From Comamonadaceae bacterium G21597-S1 (GTDB lineage Bacteria; Pseudomonadota; Gammaproteobacteria; Burkholderiales; Burkholderiaceae_C), in assembly GCA_027214345.1 (NCBI GenBank), contig JAPWHR010000024.1, positions 1 to 43,443 of the forward strand: a stretch of 43,443 bases of DNA. Reading direction: 5' to 3'. The first letter of the stretch is position 1. Each line of letters starts with the position of its first letter. Below, one piece after another: positions 1 to 6,827 of this stretch. The position numbers and the translations under genes are program-made. The notes under the pieces were generated by a model. That model searched no databases and was not told the DNA's origin. It saw only the letters and a list, made by a program, of their open reading frames with translations.

Positions 1-76
1 CAAGAGAGCCCAGGTGGGTCAGTTTTACTTTGGCGTTTACAACGCAAAGTGGGTCAGATTTCGATTGGCGTTGACA
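1..76. mobile_element. Terminal segment of an IS21-like insertion sequence
   Basis: Two related motifs starting gtgggtcag lie at about 14 and 50, 36 bp apart, each followed by a t-rich stretch and then ttggcgtt. The segment appears to end with TGACA at 72-76. On the other strand it begins TGTCAAC, and repeated terminal motifs with TG...CA ends are what IS21-family elements show. The transposase itself would lie outside the window. No target-site duplication can be tested here. Positions 77-224, between this end and the LysR stop, show no gene. Confidence 0.4.
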
Positions 77-224
77 GTGATTTCCATGACCAGCAGTTTC
101 GTCAACTTGCGTCACATTTGCAGTTAGTGTTAACACGCTCCAACTCTAGTTGGTCGTTGTATTGTTCTTCGGGGACAAAAAAGGTGGGTATCCTCACGAT
201 TCATGACCCGGCGAGGACCTCGAC

Positions 225-1138
225 TCAAGCGGGCCACGCCTGCATGCGGAAAGCGTCAATCAGAAAGTCGATCAGAAGCCGAACCTTGGGCGTCATGAGC
301 TTGCGCGATGGGTACACCGCGAAGATGCCGAGTTCAAGTGATCGGTACTGCGGCAATACCTCCACCAGGGTGCCGGCCATCAGATGCGCGCCGACGAGGA
401 ATGACGGCTGCAGCACGATACCCTGGTGCTGCAGCGCCGCGGCGCAGCAGGTCTCGCCGCTGTTGGCTCGCATGCGCGGAGTGACTTGCACGGTTACCGG
501 TCCCTGCGGCCCTTCGAACCTCCAGCTTTCGCCCATCGCCAGCAGTGAATAGGACAGGACCACATGCGCGGCGAGCTCGGACGGGTGCCCGGGCATGCCG
601 TGATGCGCCAGGTAAACAGGTGACGCGCACAGGATCAGGCGCGTCGTCGACAAGCGGCGGCTGACAAGCGGCGGCTGACCAGCGACGAGCTGCTCAGGCG
701 ACCGATGCGCACGGCCAGGTCGTAGCCCTCGTCCAGCAGATCGACCACGCGGTCCGACAAAGTCACATCGAGTGTCACCTTGGGGTGCAGCGTCATGAAA
801 GCAGCCCACAACGGGGCCAGGTGCAACAGCCCGAAGCTCATCGGCACGTTGACCTTGAGTTGCCCGATCGCCTCACCGCTGTGCGCCGTGATCTCTGCCT
901 CGGCCTCGCCGACACCGGCCAGCAGTTCCATGCAACGCGCATGGAAGATTGCGCCCTCCTCGGTCAACGACAACTTTCGGGTGGTGCGCTGCAACAGTCG
1001 CACTCCCAGGCGCGATTCGAGTTCGTTGACGTATCGCGATACCGCCGCTTTGGATACATCGAGTGCCTCGGCCGCCCGCACGAAGCTGCCCGCGTCCACG
1101 ACGGCGACGAAAGCTTCCATCTCCACGAATTTGTCCAT
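225..1138 (-). pseudogene. LysR-family transcriptional regulator, frameshifted by a 14-bp duplication
   Basis: The N-terminal part (start at 1138) has a classic LysR winged HTH: residues 1-60 include VSKAAVSRYVNELE and GVRLLQRTTRKLSLT. The effector domain begins normally, then the frame runs out into SAAACRRRA and a stop at 635. The rest of the effector domain (LILCASPVYLAHHG onward) continues in another frame down to 225. A 14-bp tandem duplication at 649-676 accounts exactly for the break. Removing one copy gives 900 nt, an intact 299-residue protein of normal LysR length, reading LVSRRLSTTRLILCASP across the junction. The gene is divergent from the oxidoreductase at 1262 and presumably controlled that operon. 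The change could be a recent mutation, a reversible slippage event or a sequence error. Confidence 0.9.
649..676. repeat. 14-bp perfect tandem duplication inside the LysR gene
   Basis: The unit gacaagcggcggct occurs at 649-662 and again at 663-676, with gac continuing at 677-679. Because 14 is not a multiple of three, the second copy shifts the reading frame of the LysR gene. Confidence 0.95.
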
Positions 1139-1261
1139 ATGCAGGCAATTGTCTCAGTATTCGCAACAGTTAATCACAAATATCGCTGTTTATCTACAGA
1201 TATAGCGCTTTTATAGTTCATTCAACCGCAGCAATCACGCTGAATCGAAAGGAAAACCGTC
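1139..1261. promoter_or_regulatory. Divergent promoter region with candidate LysR operator
   Basis: This AT-rich stretch separates the LysR start from the oxidoreductase start at 1262. It holds the perfect palindrome TATCTACAGATA at 1191-1202, nested in a wider ATATC...GATAT arrangement from 1180. Such sites are typical of LysR binding between divergent genes. A ribosome-binding site AAAGGA lies at 1248-1253. The assignment to this LysR is inference. Confidence 0.45.
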
Positions 1262-1894
1262 ATGAAGATCACCATCATCGGCACCGGCAATATGGGCTCG
1301 GCGTTTGTCAAGCAACTCACGCTTGCAGGCCACCAGGTCAAGGTGACCGCCCGCGACAGCGCAAAGGCCACCCAGGTCGCCGCGGCCCACCCCGGCGCAA
1401 GCGCTGTCGCCACCGCCGGCTCTGCGGCAGACGCCGATGCCGTCGTACTGGCCACCGGTTACGCCGACGCGGTGCAGGCCCTGCAGACCGTCGGCGATCT
1501 GAAAGGCAAGATCATCATCGACATCACGAACCCGATCACGGCTGACTACATGGGCCTGACGATCGGTCACACCACCTCCTCGGCCGAGCAGATTGCCCAG
1601 GCAGTGCCTGGCGCCGAGGTCGTCAAGGCGTTCAACACCCTGTTCGCGCAAGTTCTGGGTGATGGTGCGGACTTCGGCAATGGTAGGAAGGCCAGCGTGT
1701 TCGTGGCCAGTGACAGCGTGCGCGCCAAACAGGTCGCCACCACACTCGCGCAGAGCATGGGATTTGAAGTGGTTGACGCCGGTGCGCTGAACAATGCCCG
1801 CTATCTCGAGCCACTTGCCGGCTTGAACATCTACCTCGGCTACGGAGCGGGACTGGGCACCGGTATCGCCCCGACCTGGATCCGCAAGGCCTGA
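1262..1894 (+). CDS. NADPH-dependent F420-reductase-like oxidoreductase (COG2085)
   Basis: A 210-residue protein with a Rossmann fold at the very N-terminus (KITIIGTGNMGSAF), the motif GKIIIDITNPI near residue 85 and EVVKAFNTLFAQVL near 125. This is the pattern of the NADP-binding family that includes archaeal F420:NADP oxidoreductase. In proteobacteria the physiological acceptor is usually unknown, so no substrate is assigned. The start has a good Shine-Dalgarno (AAAGGA, 8 nt upstream). It is the first gene of an operon running to 4343, divergent from the broken LysR gene. Confidence 0.85.
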   Translation: MKITIIGTGNMGSAFVKQLTLAGHQVKVTARDSAKATQVAAAHPGASAVATAGSAADADAVVLATGYADAVQALQTVGDLKGKIIIDITNPITADYMGLTIGHTTSSAEQIAQAVPGAEVVKAFNTLFAQVLGDGADFGNGRKASVFVASDSVRAKQVATTLAQSMGFEVVDAGALNNARYLEPLAGLNIYLGYGAGLGTGIAPTWIRKA

Positions 1895-1947
1895 GCCAAG
1901 CCTGGCTCCAAATCGAAGACATACACACTTACTTGAGGAGACTCATC

Positions 1948-2439
1948 ATGTCCAGGCAATTCATCGACCGCATTCTGGCCACCGACACGGGCCTCGGCCC
2001 ACTGACCCTGCGCATTCCGATCGGCCTGATTTTTGCTGCGCATGGCACGCAGAAGCTGTTCGGCTGGTTCGGAGGCTACGGGCTCGACGGCACTAGCCAG
2101 TTCTTCGACTCTGTGGGACTGCACCCTGGCTACCTGATGGCACTGCTGGCAGGCGCCGCCGAATTCTTCGGCGGGCTGGCGCTGATCGTCGGCCTGCTGG
2201 TCCGACCGGCCGCAGCATCGCTCGCCTTCTCCATGCTCGTGGCCATATTCGCGGTGCACTGGAGCAAGGGCTTCTTTGCAGGTGCCGGCGGCTATGAATA
2301 CGCACTGGCGCTGTTCGCCGCTTCGGTGGCGCTGCTGATCAGCGGCGCTGGCCGCTACTCGGTGGACCGTGCCGTAAGCTCGCCCGGCGGGTCCGCCGTC
2401 GGTTCGGCTGGCGGCGCTTCCCTGAACGGAGCATGCTGA
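1948..2439 (+). CDS. DoxX family membrane protein
   Basis: A 163-residue protein with four hydrophobic segments (about residues 20-40, 55-80, 85-105 and 110-135). It has the DoxX hallmark near residue 25, RIPIGLIFAAHGTQKLFGWFGG. The ATG at 1948 is chosen over an upstream in-frame TTG because GAGGAG lies at 1935-1940, 7 nt before it. DoxX proteins are inner-membrane proteins that in several bacteria sit beside catechol or quinone-handling dioxygenases, as in Bacillus catDE. Its stop overlaps the start of the dioxygenase at 2439, which indicates translational coupling. Confidence 0.88.
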   Translation: MSRQFIDRILATDTGLGPLTLRIPIGLIFAAHGTQKLFGWFGGYGLDGTSQFFDSVGLHPGYLMALLAGAAEFFGGLALIVGLLVRPAAASLAFSMLVAIFAVHWSKGFFAGAGGYEYALALFAASVALLISGAGRYSVDRAVSSPGGSAVGSAGGASLNGAC

Positions 2440-3230
2440 TGACCGCCCTGCCCAGCCTGTTCATCTCGCACGGTGCGCCGACCTTTGCACTCGAACCCGG
2501 CCTGGCCGGCCCGCAATTGACAGCGCTGGGTCAGGTCTTGCCGAAACCGGCCGCCGTGCTGGTGGTGTCACCCCACTGGATGACAGCCACCGCGCTGGTG
2601 AGCACGTCGGCCAAGCCAGCGACGATCCACGACTTTGGCGGATTCGACCCCGCGTTGTACCGCATCAGCTACCCAGCCCCAGGCCACCCTGGCCTCGCGC
2701 AACGCGCCGTCACGCTGCTGCGCGAAGCCGGATGGCCCGCCAAGCCGGACGAGGGCCGAGGACTCGACCACGGTGCGTGGGTTCCGCTGACCTTCCTGTT
2801 TCCCGATGCACAGGTGCCCACGTTCCAGGTCTCCATGCCCGCACGGCTCGATTCGGCGTCCGCATTCGCGTTCGGCAAGGCCTTGTCTCCCCTGGCGTCC
2901 GAGGGTGTACTCATCATCGGCTCGGGCAGCCTGACCCATAACCTGCACGAGTTCCGTGGCCATCATGGTGACGCGCAGCCCTATGCCGCGGAGTTTGCCG
3001 CCTGGGTGCGCGAAGCCGTCGAGCAGGGCGACACCGCGCGGCTGGTCCGCACCCTCGACGACGCGCCGCATGCCAGGCGCGCCCACCCGACGCCCGAGCA
3101 CTTCTGGCCGCTGCTGGTGGCCGCGGGCGCCGCTCCGGCGACAAACCCAGTGCAGGTGATCGAAGGAGGCGTCACGCACGGCGTGTTGTCCATGGACAGC
3201 TTCGTTTTCGGTCACCATGCCCCGCACTGA
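2439..3230 (+). CDS. DODA-type (LigB-fold) extradiol dioxygenase, YgiD-like
   Basis: A 263-residue member of the 4,5-DOPA extradiol dioxygenase family. Candidate metal ligands are visible as His11 (LFISHGAP), His46 (VVSPHW), a His in GSGSLTHNLHEF near 167, and the C-terminal THGVLSM. The family opens catechol-type rings using a divalent metal; E. coli YgiD is the close paradigm. ATG 2439 is preferred over ATG 2433 because AACGGA at 2425-2430 is correctly spaced for it. The gene lies between DoxX and a serine hydrolase. The true substrate is not evident, and some family members act on quinols rather than DOPA. Confidence 0.88.
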   Translation: MTALPSLFISHGAPTFALEPGLAGPQLTALGQVLPKPAAVLVVSPHWMTATALVSTSAKPATIHDFGGFDPALYRISYPAPGHPGLAQRAVTLLREAGWPAKPDEGRGLDHGAWVPLTFLFPDAQVPTFQVSMPARLDSASAFAFGKALSPLASEGVLIIGSGSLTHNLHEFRGHHGDAQPYAAEFAAWVREAVEQGDTARLVRTLDDAPHARRAHPTPEHFWPLLVAAGAAPATNPVQVIEGGVTHGVLSMDSFVFGHHAPH

Positions 3231-3249
3231 ATGCTCGCGGGAGTCCACG

Positions 3250-3897
3250 ATGCAGAGCGATTTGATCATCCAGCAGCCAGAAGAGCCGCGATCACGTCCG
3301 GCTGAACTGGTGCTGTTGTTCCACGGCGCGGGGTCCAGTGCCGAGGACCTGCGTCCGCTGGGCGAACTGCTGGCGCGTGCGTTCAGGCACGCATGGATCG
3401 TCAGCGTGCGTTCGCCCCTGGCCTCCGAACTCGGCGGCTGGCAATGGTTCTCGGTTCAAGGCGTCACCGAAAACAATCGGCCGGTACGCGTGGCAGCGGC
3501 CATGCCGCAATTCGTGCAGTCTGTCGCGCATTGGCAGCGTGCGTCCGGGGTGGAGGCGGCGGCCACCACGCTGATCGGTTTCTCGCAGGGCGCCATCATG
3601 GTCCTGGAGGCTACGCAACAGCCTGAATGCGACGTCGGTCGCGTCATCGCGATCGCCGGTCGCTTCGCACAGACCCCGCGGGTCGCACCGCCGCGCACCG
3701 AACTGAACCTGCTGCACGGTGATGCGGATCGCGTAATGCCGGTCGCACTGGCCGAAGATGCCGCGGCGAGCCTCCAGGCGCTCGGTGCGCGCGCCACACT
3801 GGACCGCTTCGCCGGCCTGGGACATGGCATCGACAGCAGAGTCGCGCAACGCATCGTGGGGCTCTCGAGCCAGCGCGCCCGCCCAGAAGCCGCATGA
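3250..3897 (+). CDS. Phospholipase/carboxylesterase-type alpha/beta hydrolase
   Basis: A 215-residue serine hydrolase. It has the oxyanion-hole motif LFHGAGSS (about 24-30), the nucleophile elbow GFSQGA with Ser112, an Asp in LLHGDADRVMP near 166 and the catalytic His in GLGHGID near 193. It resembles E. coli YpfH and Bacillus MhqD, the latter found with dioxygenases in quinone-resistance operons. The ATG at 3250 is chosen over the longer frame start because GGAG lies 7 nt upstream at 3239-3242. The end overlaps the next gene by an ATGA. Confidence 0.85.
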   Translation: MQSDLIIQQPEEPRSRPAELVLLFHGAGSSAEDLRPLGELLARAFRHAWIVSVRSPLASELGGWQWFSVQGVTENNRPVRVAAAMPQFVQSVAHWQRASGVEAAATTLIGFSQGAIMVLEATQQPECDVGRVIAIAGRFAQTPRVAPPRTELNLLHGDADRVMPVALAEDAAASLQALGARATLDRFAGLGHGIDSRVAQRIVGLSSQRARPEAA

Positions 3898-4343
3898 CCA
3901 TTCGCGCGACGCGCTTGCACCTGCAGGCGCACCAGACGACGCTCAAAACTGCACAAGGCAGGAACATCATCCTGAGCGTCGGTGCGTTATCTCTGGCCGA
4001 CGGCTTCTTCCACCGCGACCCGCCAAAGCCCCACGAGTTGGAGCATGCCATCGATGCCGTGGAAGACGCACTGATGGCAGACCATGTACCCCGCGCAATC
4101 GGCGGGTCACTGGTGTCGTCCGATCCAGCCCTGCATGCCTTACCCGGTCTGCAGACAAGTGGCACCACGCTGTCTATCGACCAGATCGAAGCGCCGTTCC
4201 AGCAGCTTGCGGCGGCCTCGCTCGGTCGACCCGGTCACATGACCGACCTGCAGCAAGGTCGCCAAGCGGCGGCGGCCCTGTTGATCTTGCGTGAGTGCAT
4301 GCATCACTTGAATTTCGAGTCGGCGTCGTTCATCGACTATTGA
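3894..4343 (+). CDS. Hypothetical protein at the end of the DoxX/dioxygenase operon
   Basis: A 149-residue protein that I do not recognise. It starts in a 4-bp ATGA overlap with the upstream hydrolase, so it is very likely translated as part of the operon. It has no membrane segment or signal peptide. Its N-terminal third looks like a beta-strand-rich segment (IILSVGALSLADGFF). It is followed by an acidic helix (HELEHAIDAVEDALM) and a C-terminal helix with AAALLILRECMHHLNF. No catalytic motif is clear. Association with ring-cleavage and hydrolase genes suggests a role in the same electrophile-handling function, but this is inference. Confidence 0.7.
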   Translation: MTIRATRLHLQAHQTTLKTAQGRNIILSVGALSLADGFFHRDPPKPHELEHAIDAVEDALMADHVPRAIGGSLVSSDPALHALPGLQTSGTTLSIDQIEAPFQQLAAASLGRPGHMTDLQQGRQAAAALLILRECMHHLNFESASFIDY

Positions 4344-4494
4344 CAGGATCGATGGCCACACGCTTCAAGAGATCGTCATCCTTGGCGCCGCAGCGATCAC
4401 AGGTCGGCATGAGGTCGATCGCTGCCCTGGCAATCGGGCGCGTACCGGCGAGCAAGGTCTTTTCACCGTCAAAAACATCGCGGAGAACGAGCAT
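4330..4494 (-). CDS. Possible small ORF or gene remnant, unknown
   Basis: A 54-codon minus-strand frame begins MLVLRDVFDGEKTLLAG and contains a CDRC motif followed by GAKDDDLLKRV. Its composition looks more protein-like than most of this worn region. It overlaps the 3' end of the upstream gene by 14 bp. There is no convincing ribosome-binding site, and it may be the tail of an eroded gene. Included at low confidence because nothing else explains the stretch. Confidence 0.15.
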   Translation of the reverse strand: MLVLRDVFDGEKTLLAGTRPIARAAIDLMPTCDRCGAKDDDLLKRVAIDPVNSR

Positions 4495-4785
4495 TAACAG
4501 GCGTGCCACTGCTCGGCACCATCGAGCTCAAGGATGGATCCAGCCTGTGCGTACCCGGCTTCGTGCCTAGGCTCAGTGCCACGCAAACGTGGCTTCGACG
4601 ATGGCGGCCCCGCGTTGGATTGGCGCACCGACCACGTGCCAGGTGCCGCCGGCCTGGGCGAGGCCAGCCGCACCGGCCTGACCAAAATTCAAGTCCCCTC
4701 ATTCACCTCGGCCAAGTCCATTGCAACTTTGCAGCATGGCAACGCAGTGATGCACCAGATCGAGCGCACGCCATGCGTCTCCTAT

Positions 4786-5112
4786 GCCCACTACAAGCTC
4801 TACAAACCTTGCCCGAACTTGATCTCACGGGTGTGGCCATGCTGCTGACGGAGATCCGCTCTGCCCTGAGTATGTTTGGCAGCACCCAGGCACTGGCTTC
4901 CTGGCGGGCATGAGCTCTGGCAACAGCGAGTCAAAGGACCAGCGAAAAGTTGGGCGAATCAGAAATGGCAGGCATGCGCGCGTCGGTTGTTGTGCGGATT
5001 TTCTCAAGCAGCCGGGCGTTGTCGCTGCACGGTCAAGGACACGTTTCAAGCCCTGAACGTGCGCACAAGAAGTAAGCACTCGATTGTGGCGTTGACGCCT
5101 TCACACGTCAGC
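4786..5112 (+). pseudogene. IS110-family transposase remnant (C-terminal domain, three frames)
   Basis: Pieces typical of the C-terminal Transposase_20 region of IS110-family enzymes follow each other in three different frames. The first is LQALQTLPELDLTGVAMLLTEI then FGSTQALASW (to about 4903). The second is AGMSSGNSESKDQRKVGRIRNG (from about 4904). The third is RRLLCGFSQAAGRCRCTVKD then FQALNV and SIVAL (to about 5100). Intact homologues read these as one chain: helix-hairpin-helix, LASWAG, PGN-ES-KRKVGR-RKG, then the terminal helices. At least two frameshifts, and the absence of the N-terminal DEDD half, make it non-functional. Confidence 0.75.
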
Positions 5113-5313
5113 CATGCAAGGGAACTCCGCCATCGAATTTTGCTACCTGCAATCAGCCTGCGATCGCGCGAATCCGCAATTGATCACGAAAGCCTTGCTT
5201 CCAATCCGGGCAATTGCGTAAGGCGCATCAGTACCTGGCGCTCCCGCCTCGGATGCATCCGGCGACGCCTGCCTTGCAACGATCTCGTAATCGCTGCATA
5301 ATGAGCCCATATG

Positions 5314-5330
5314 TTGAACCTACTGTCCAA
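5314..5330. promoter_or_regulatory. Candidate operator upstream of the meta-cleavage operon
   Basis: An imperfect inverted repeat, TTGAAC-N5-GTCCAA (five of six positions pair), lies 11 nt before the ATG at 5342 and is flanked by CCCAT/ATGGG arms at 5307-5311 and 5334-5338. Its size fits operators of IclR regulators of aromatic operons. The IclR gene at 9539 is the obvious candidate. The link is inference. Confidence 0.3.
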
Positions 5331-5341
5331 ATAATGGGATT

Positions 5342-5929
5342 ATGATAAATACCACCCCAACCCCCTCCGTTCGGCTCCCGGATGCACAGCTGACGCATGT
5401 CGGCGTGTATGTGCGGGATCTCAGTGCCATGGTGGCCTTCTACCGCCGCACCATGGGAATGCTGCTCAATGACTTCGGTGAAATGAATGGCCGGACCCTC
5501 GCATTTCTCTCCCGCAGCGATAACGAGCACCACCAACTGGTGTTGGCGCACGACCCACAACGCCAGTTCGGCAGCGAGAGTTCCTTGAACCAGGTGTCGT
5601 TTCGCGTGGAGAGCCTGGCCGCCCTGCGCGATTTCTATTTGGCGCTGCATCCCTTGAACCTGGCCGGCATGGAAGGGCGACATCACGGCAACAGTTGGAG
5701 CTTCTATTTCTTCGATCCGGAAGGCAACAAGATTGAGATCTACGCCGTCACCCAATGGCAGGTTCAGCAGCCCTGGCGCCGACCGATGGACCTGACGCAG
5801 CCGCTGGACGTGCTTGAACAGGAAACTGCGGCTTACCTCAAGGAGGTGGCGCACCGCCCCTTGGCGGAGTGGCAAGCCGAGGTGCGGGAACGCTTGGCTG
5901 AGGCCAATGGCCACGAGGAGGCAGCATGA
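5342..5929 (+). CDS. VOC-superfamily protein, extradiol-dioxygenase-like
   Basis: A 195-residue protein with one vicinal-oxygen-chelate module over residues 15-140. The module has LTHVGVYVRDL with candidate ligand His19, a central NQVSFRVESL, and FDPEGNKIEIYA with Glu132. In extradiol dioxygenases the central ligand is a His; here Gln84 stands in that place, so the metal site is either altered or completed by the nearby HHQLVL histidines. A C-terminal helical extension of about 55 residues follows. It heads the operon that contains a C-C bond hydrolase, an FAD hydroxylase and a hydratase, which suggests ring cleavage. A glyoxalase-like role remains possible. Confidence 0.75.
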   Translation: MINTTPTPSVRLPDAQLTHVGVYVRDLSAMVAFYRRTMGMLLNDFGEMNGRTLAFLSRSDNEHHQLVLAHDPQRQFGSESSLNQVSFRVESLAALRDFYLALHPLNLAGMEGRHHGNSWSFYFFDPEGNKIEIYAVTQWQVQQPWRRPMDLTQPLDVLEQETAAYLKEVAHRPLAEWQAEVRERLAEANGHEEAA

Positions 5930-6801
5930 ACTCTCAGGAAGCACGCGGAGCCTACCGCAGCATCTGGACGGCGATGATGGACGTGCCATTCGAGCAGAAG
6001 TGGATCGACGCAGGCGGCATCAGTACCCGCTTCGCGCGTTGCGGGCCGGCGGGCGCGCCTGCGGTGCTGTTCCTGCATGGCACCGCAGGCAGCTGGGAAG
6101 GTTTCTCTGCCAATCTGCGTGAGCTCTCCCAGCATTTCGAGTGCTACGCGATCGACATGATCGGCTCAGGATTCACCGACAAGCCAGATCACGACTACGA
6201 AATTGCCCACTACGTCAGGCACGTGGCCGACTTCATGACGGCAGTCGGATTGCAGAACTCGTCCCTGGTCGGATGTTCATTGGGCGCTTGGGTGGCTGCA
6301 CGTTTTGCGCTGACGCACCCGGAGCGCACCGACAAGCTGGTGTTGTTGTCAGCCGCCGGCCTGTTCGCCAACGCATCCAACATGGACCGCATCCGGACAC
6401 GACGCACCGCTGCGGTGGAAAACCCGGTGTGGGAGAACATCAAGCCAATATTCGATCACCTGATCCACGAAGAGCACAACCGCATTGACGACATCGTCGC
6501 CGTACGGCAAGCCGTCTATAAGCAGCCCAGGATGATCGAAACCATGCAGCACGTGCTGTGCCTGCAGGAGCCGCAGATTCGCCAACGCAACCTGTTGAGT
6601 GAGGACGAGTGGAAGGCCATTTCGGCCTCCGCATTGGTCGTGGGCTCGCTTGCCGACAAGGACGAGTACCTGGAGACCGCACGCCGCGTGTCCCAGTTGA
6701 TACCCCGCGCGCAGTACGTGGAGATGGAACGCGTCGGGCACTGGCCCCATTTCGAGGATCCCCAACGCTTCAACGTTCTGTGCCGTGACTTCCTGCGTTG
6801 A
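5926..6801 (+). CDS. Alpha/beta hydrolase, meta-cleavage product hydrolase type (MhpC-like)
   Basis: A 291-residue protein overlapping the VOC gene by an ATGA. It has the oxyanion loop LFLHGTAGSWEGF (residues 48-60), the elbow VGCSLGAW with Ser118, a helical cap around 150-210, an acidic residue in GSLADKDEYLE near 245, and the catalytic His in RVGHWPHFEDP near 272. This arrangement matches C-C hydrolases (MhpC, BphD, XylF type) that split ring-fission products into a carboxylic acid and 2-hydroxypenta-2,4-dienoate. The downstream hydratase at 10366 would use the dienoate. Ester hydrolases share the fold, so the reaction rests partly on context. Confidence 0.82.
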   Translation: MNSQEARGAYRSIWTAMMDVPFEQKWIDAGGISTRFARCGPAGAPAVLFLHGTAGSWEGFSANLRELSQHFECYAIDMIGSGFTDKPDHDYEIAHYVRHVADFMTAVGLQNSSLVGCSLGAWVAARFALTHPERTDKLVLLSAAGLFANASNMDRIRTRRTAAVENPVWENIKPIFDHLIHEEHNRIDDIVAVRQAVYKQPRMIETMQHVLCLQEPQIRQRNLLSEDEWKAISASALVVGSLADKDEYLETARRVSQLIPRAQYVEMERVGHWPHFEDPQRFNVLCRDFLR

Positions 6802-6827
6802 AGTTTCCGCACGCCGAGCACGATGAC

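Larger units (their letters stand above)
4344..5341. other. Degraded intergenic region
   Basis: About 1 kb without an intact gene. It contains the possible small minus-strand ORF at 4330-4494, a second short minus-strand open stretch at about 4577-4690 with no recognisable family, the IS110 transposase remnant at about 4786-5112, and promoter-like AT-rich DNA from about 5290. Short, mutually overlapping frames and lower GC than the neighbours suggest an old insertion scar between two functional operons. Confidence 0.6.

Noticed and set aside
137-150. Short palindrome CCAACTctAGTTGG near the left edge as a terminator
   Set aside because: The loop is only two bases and there is no T-run or GC-rich stem, so it is not a credible terminator. 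It may be chance.
5228-5989. 253-codon minus-strand frame over the VOC gene
   Set aside because: The VOC protein on the plus strand has recognisable metal-site motifs and coupled translation with the hydrolase; the minus frame has none.
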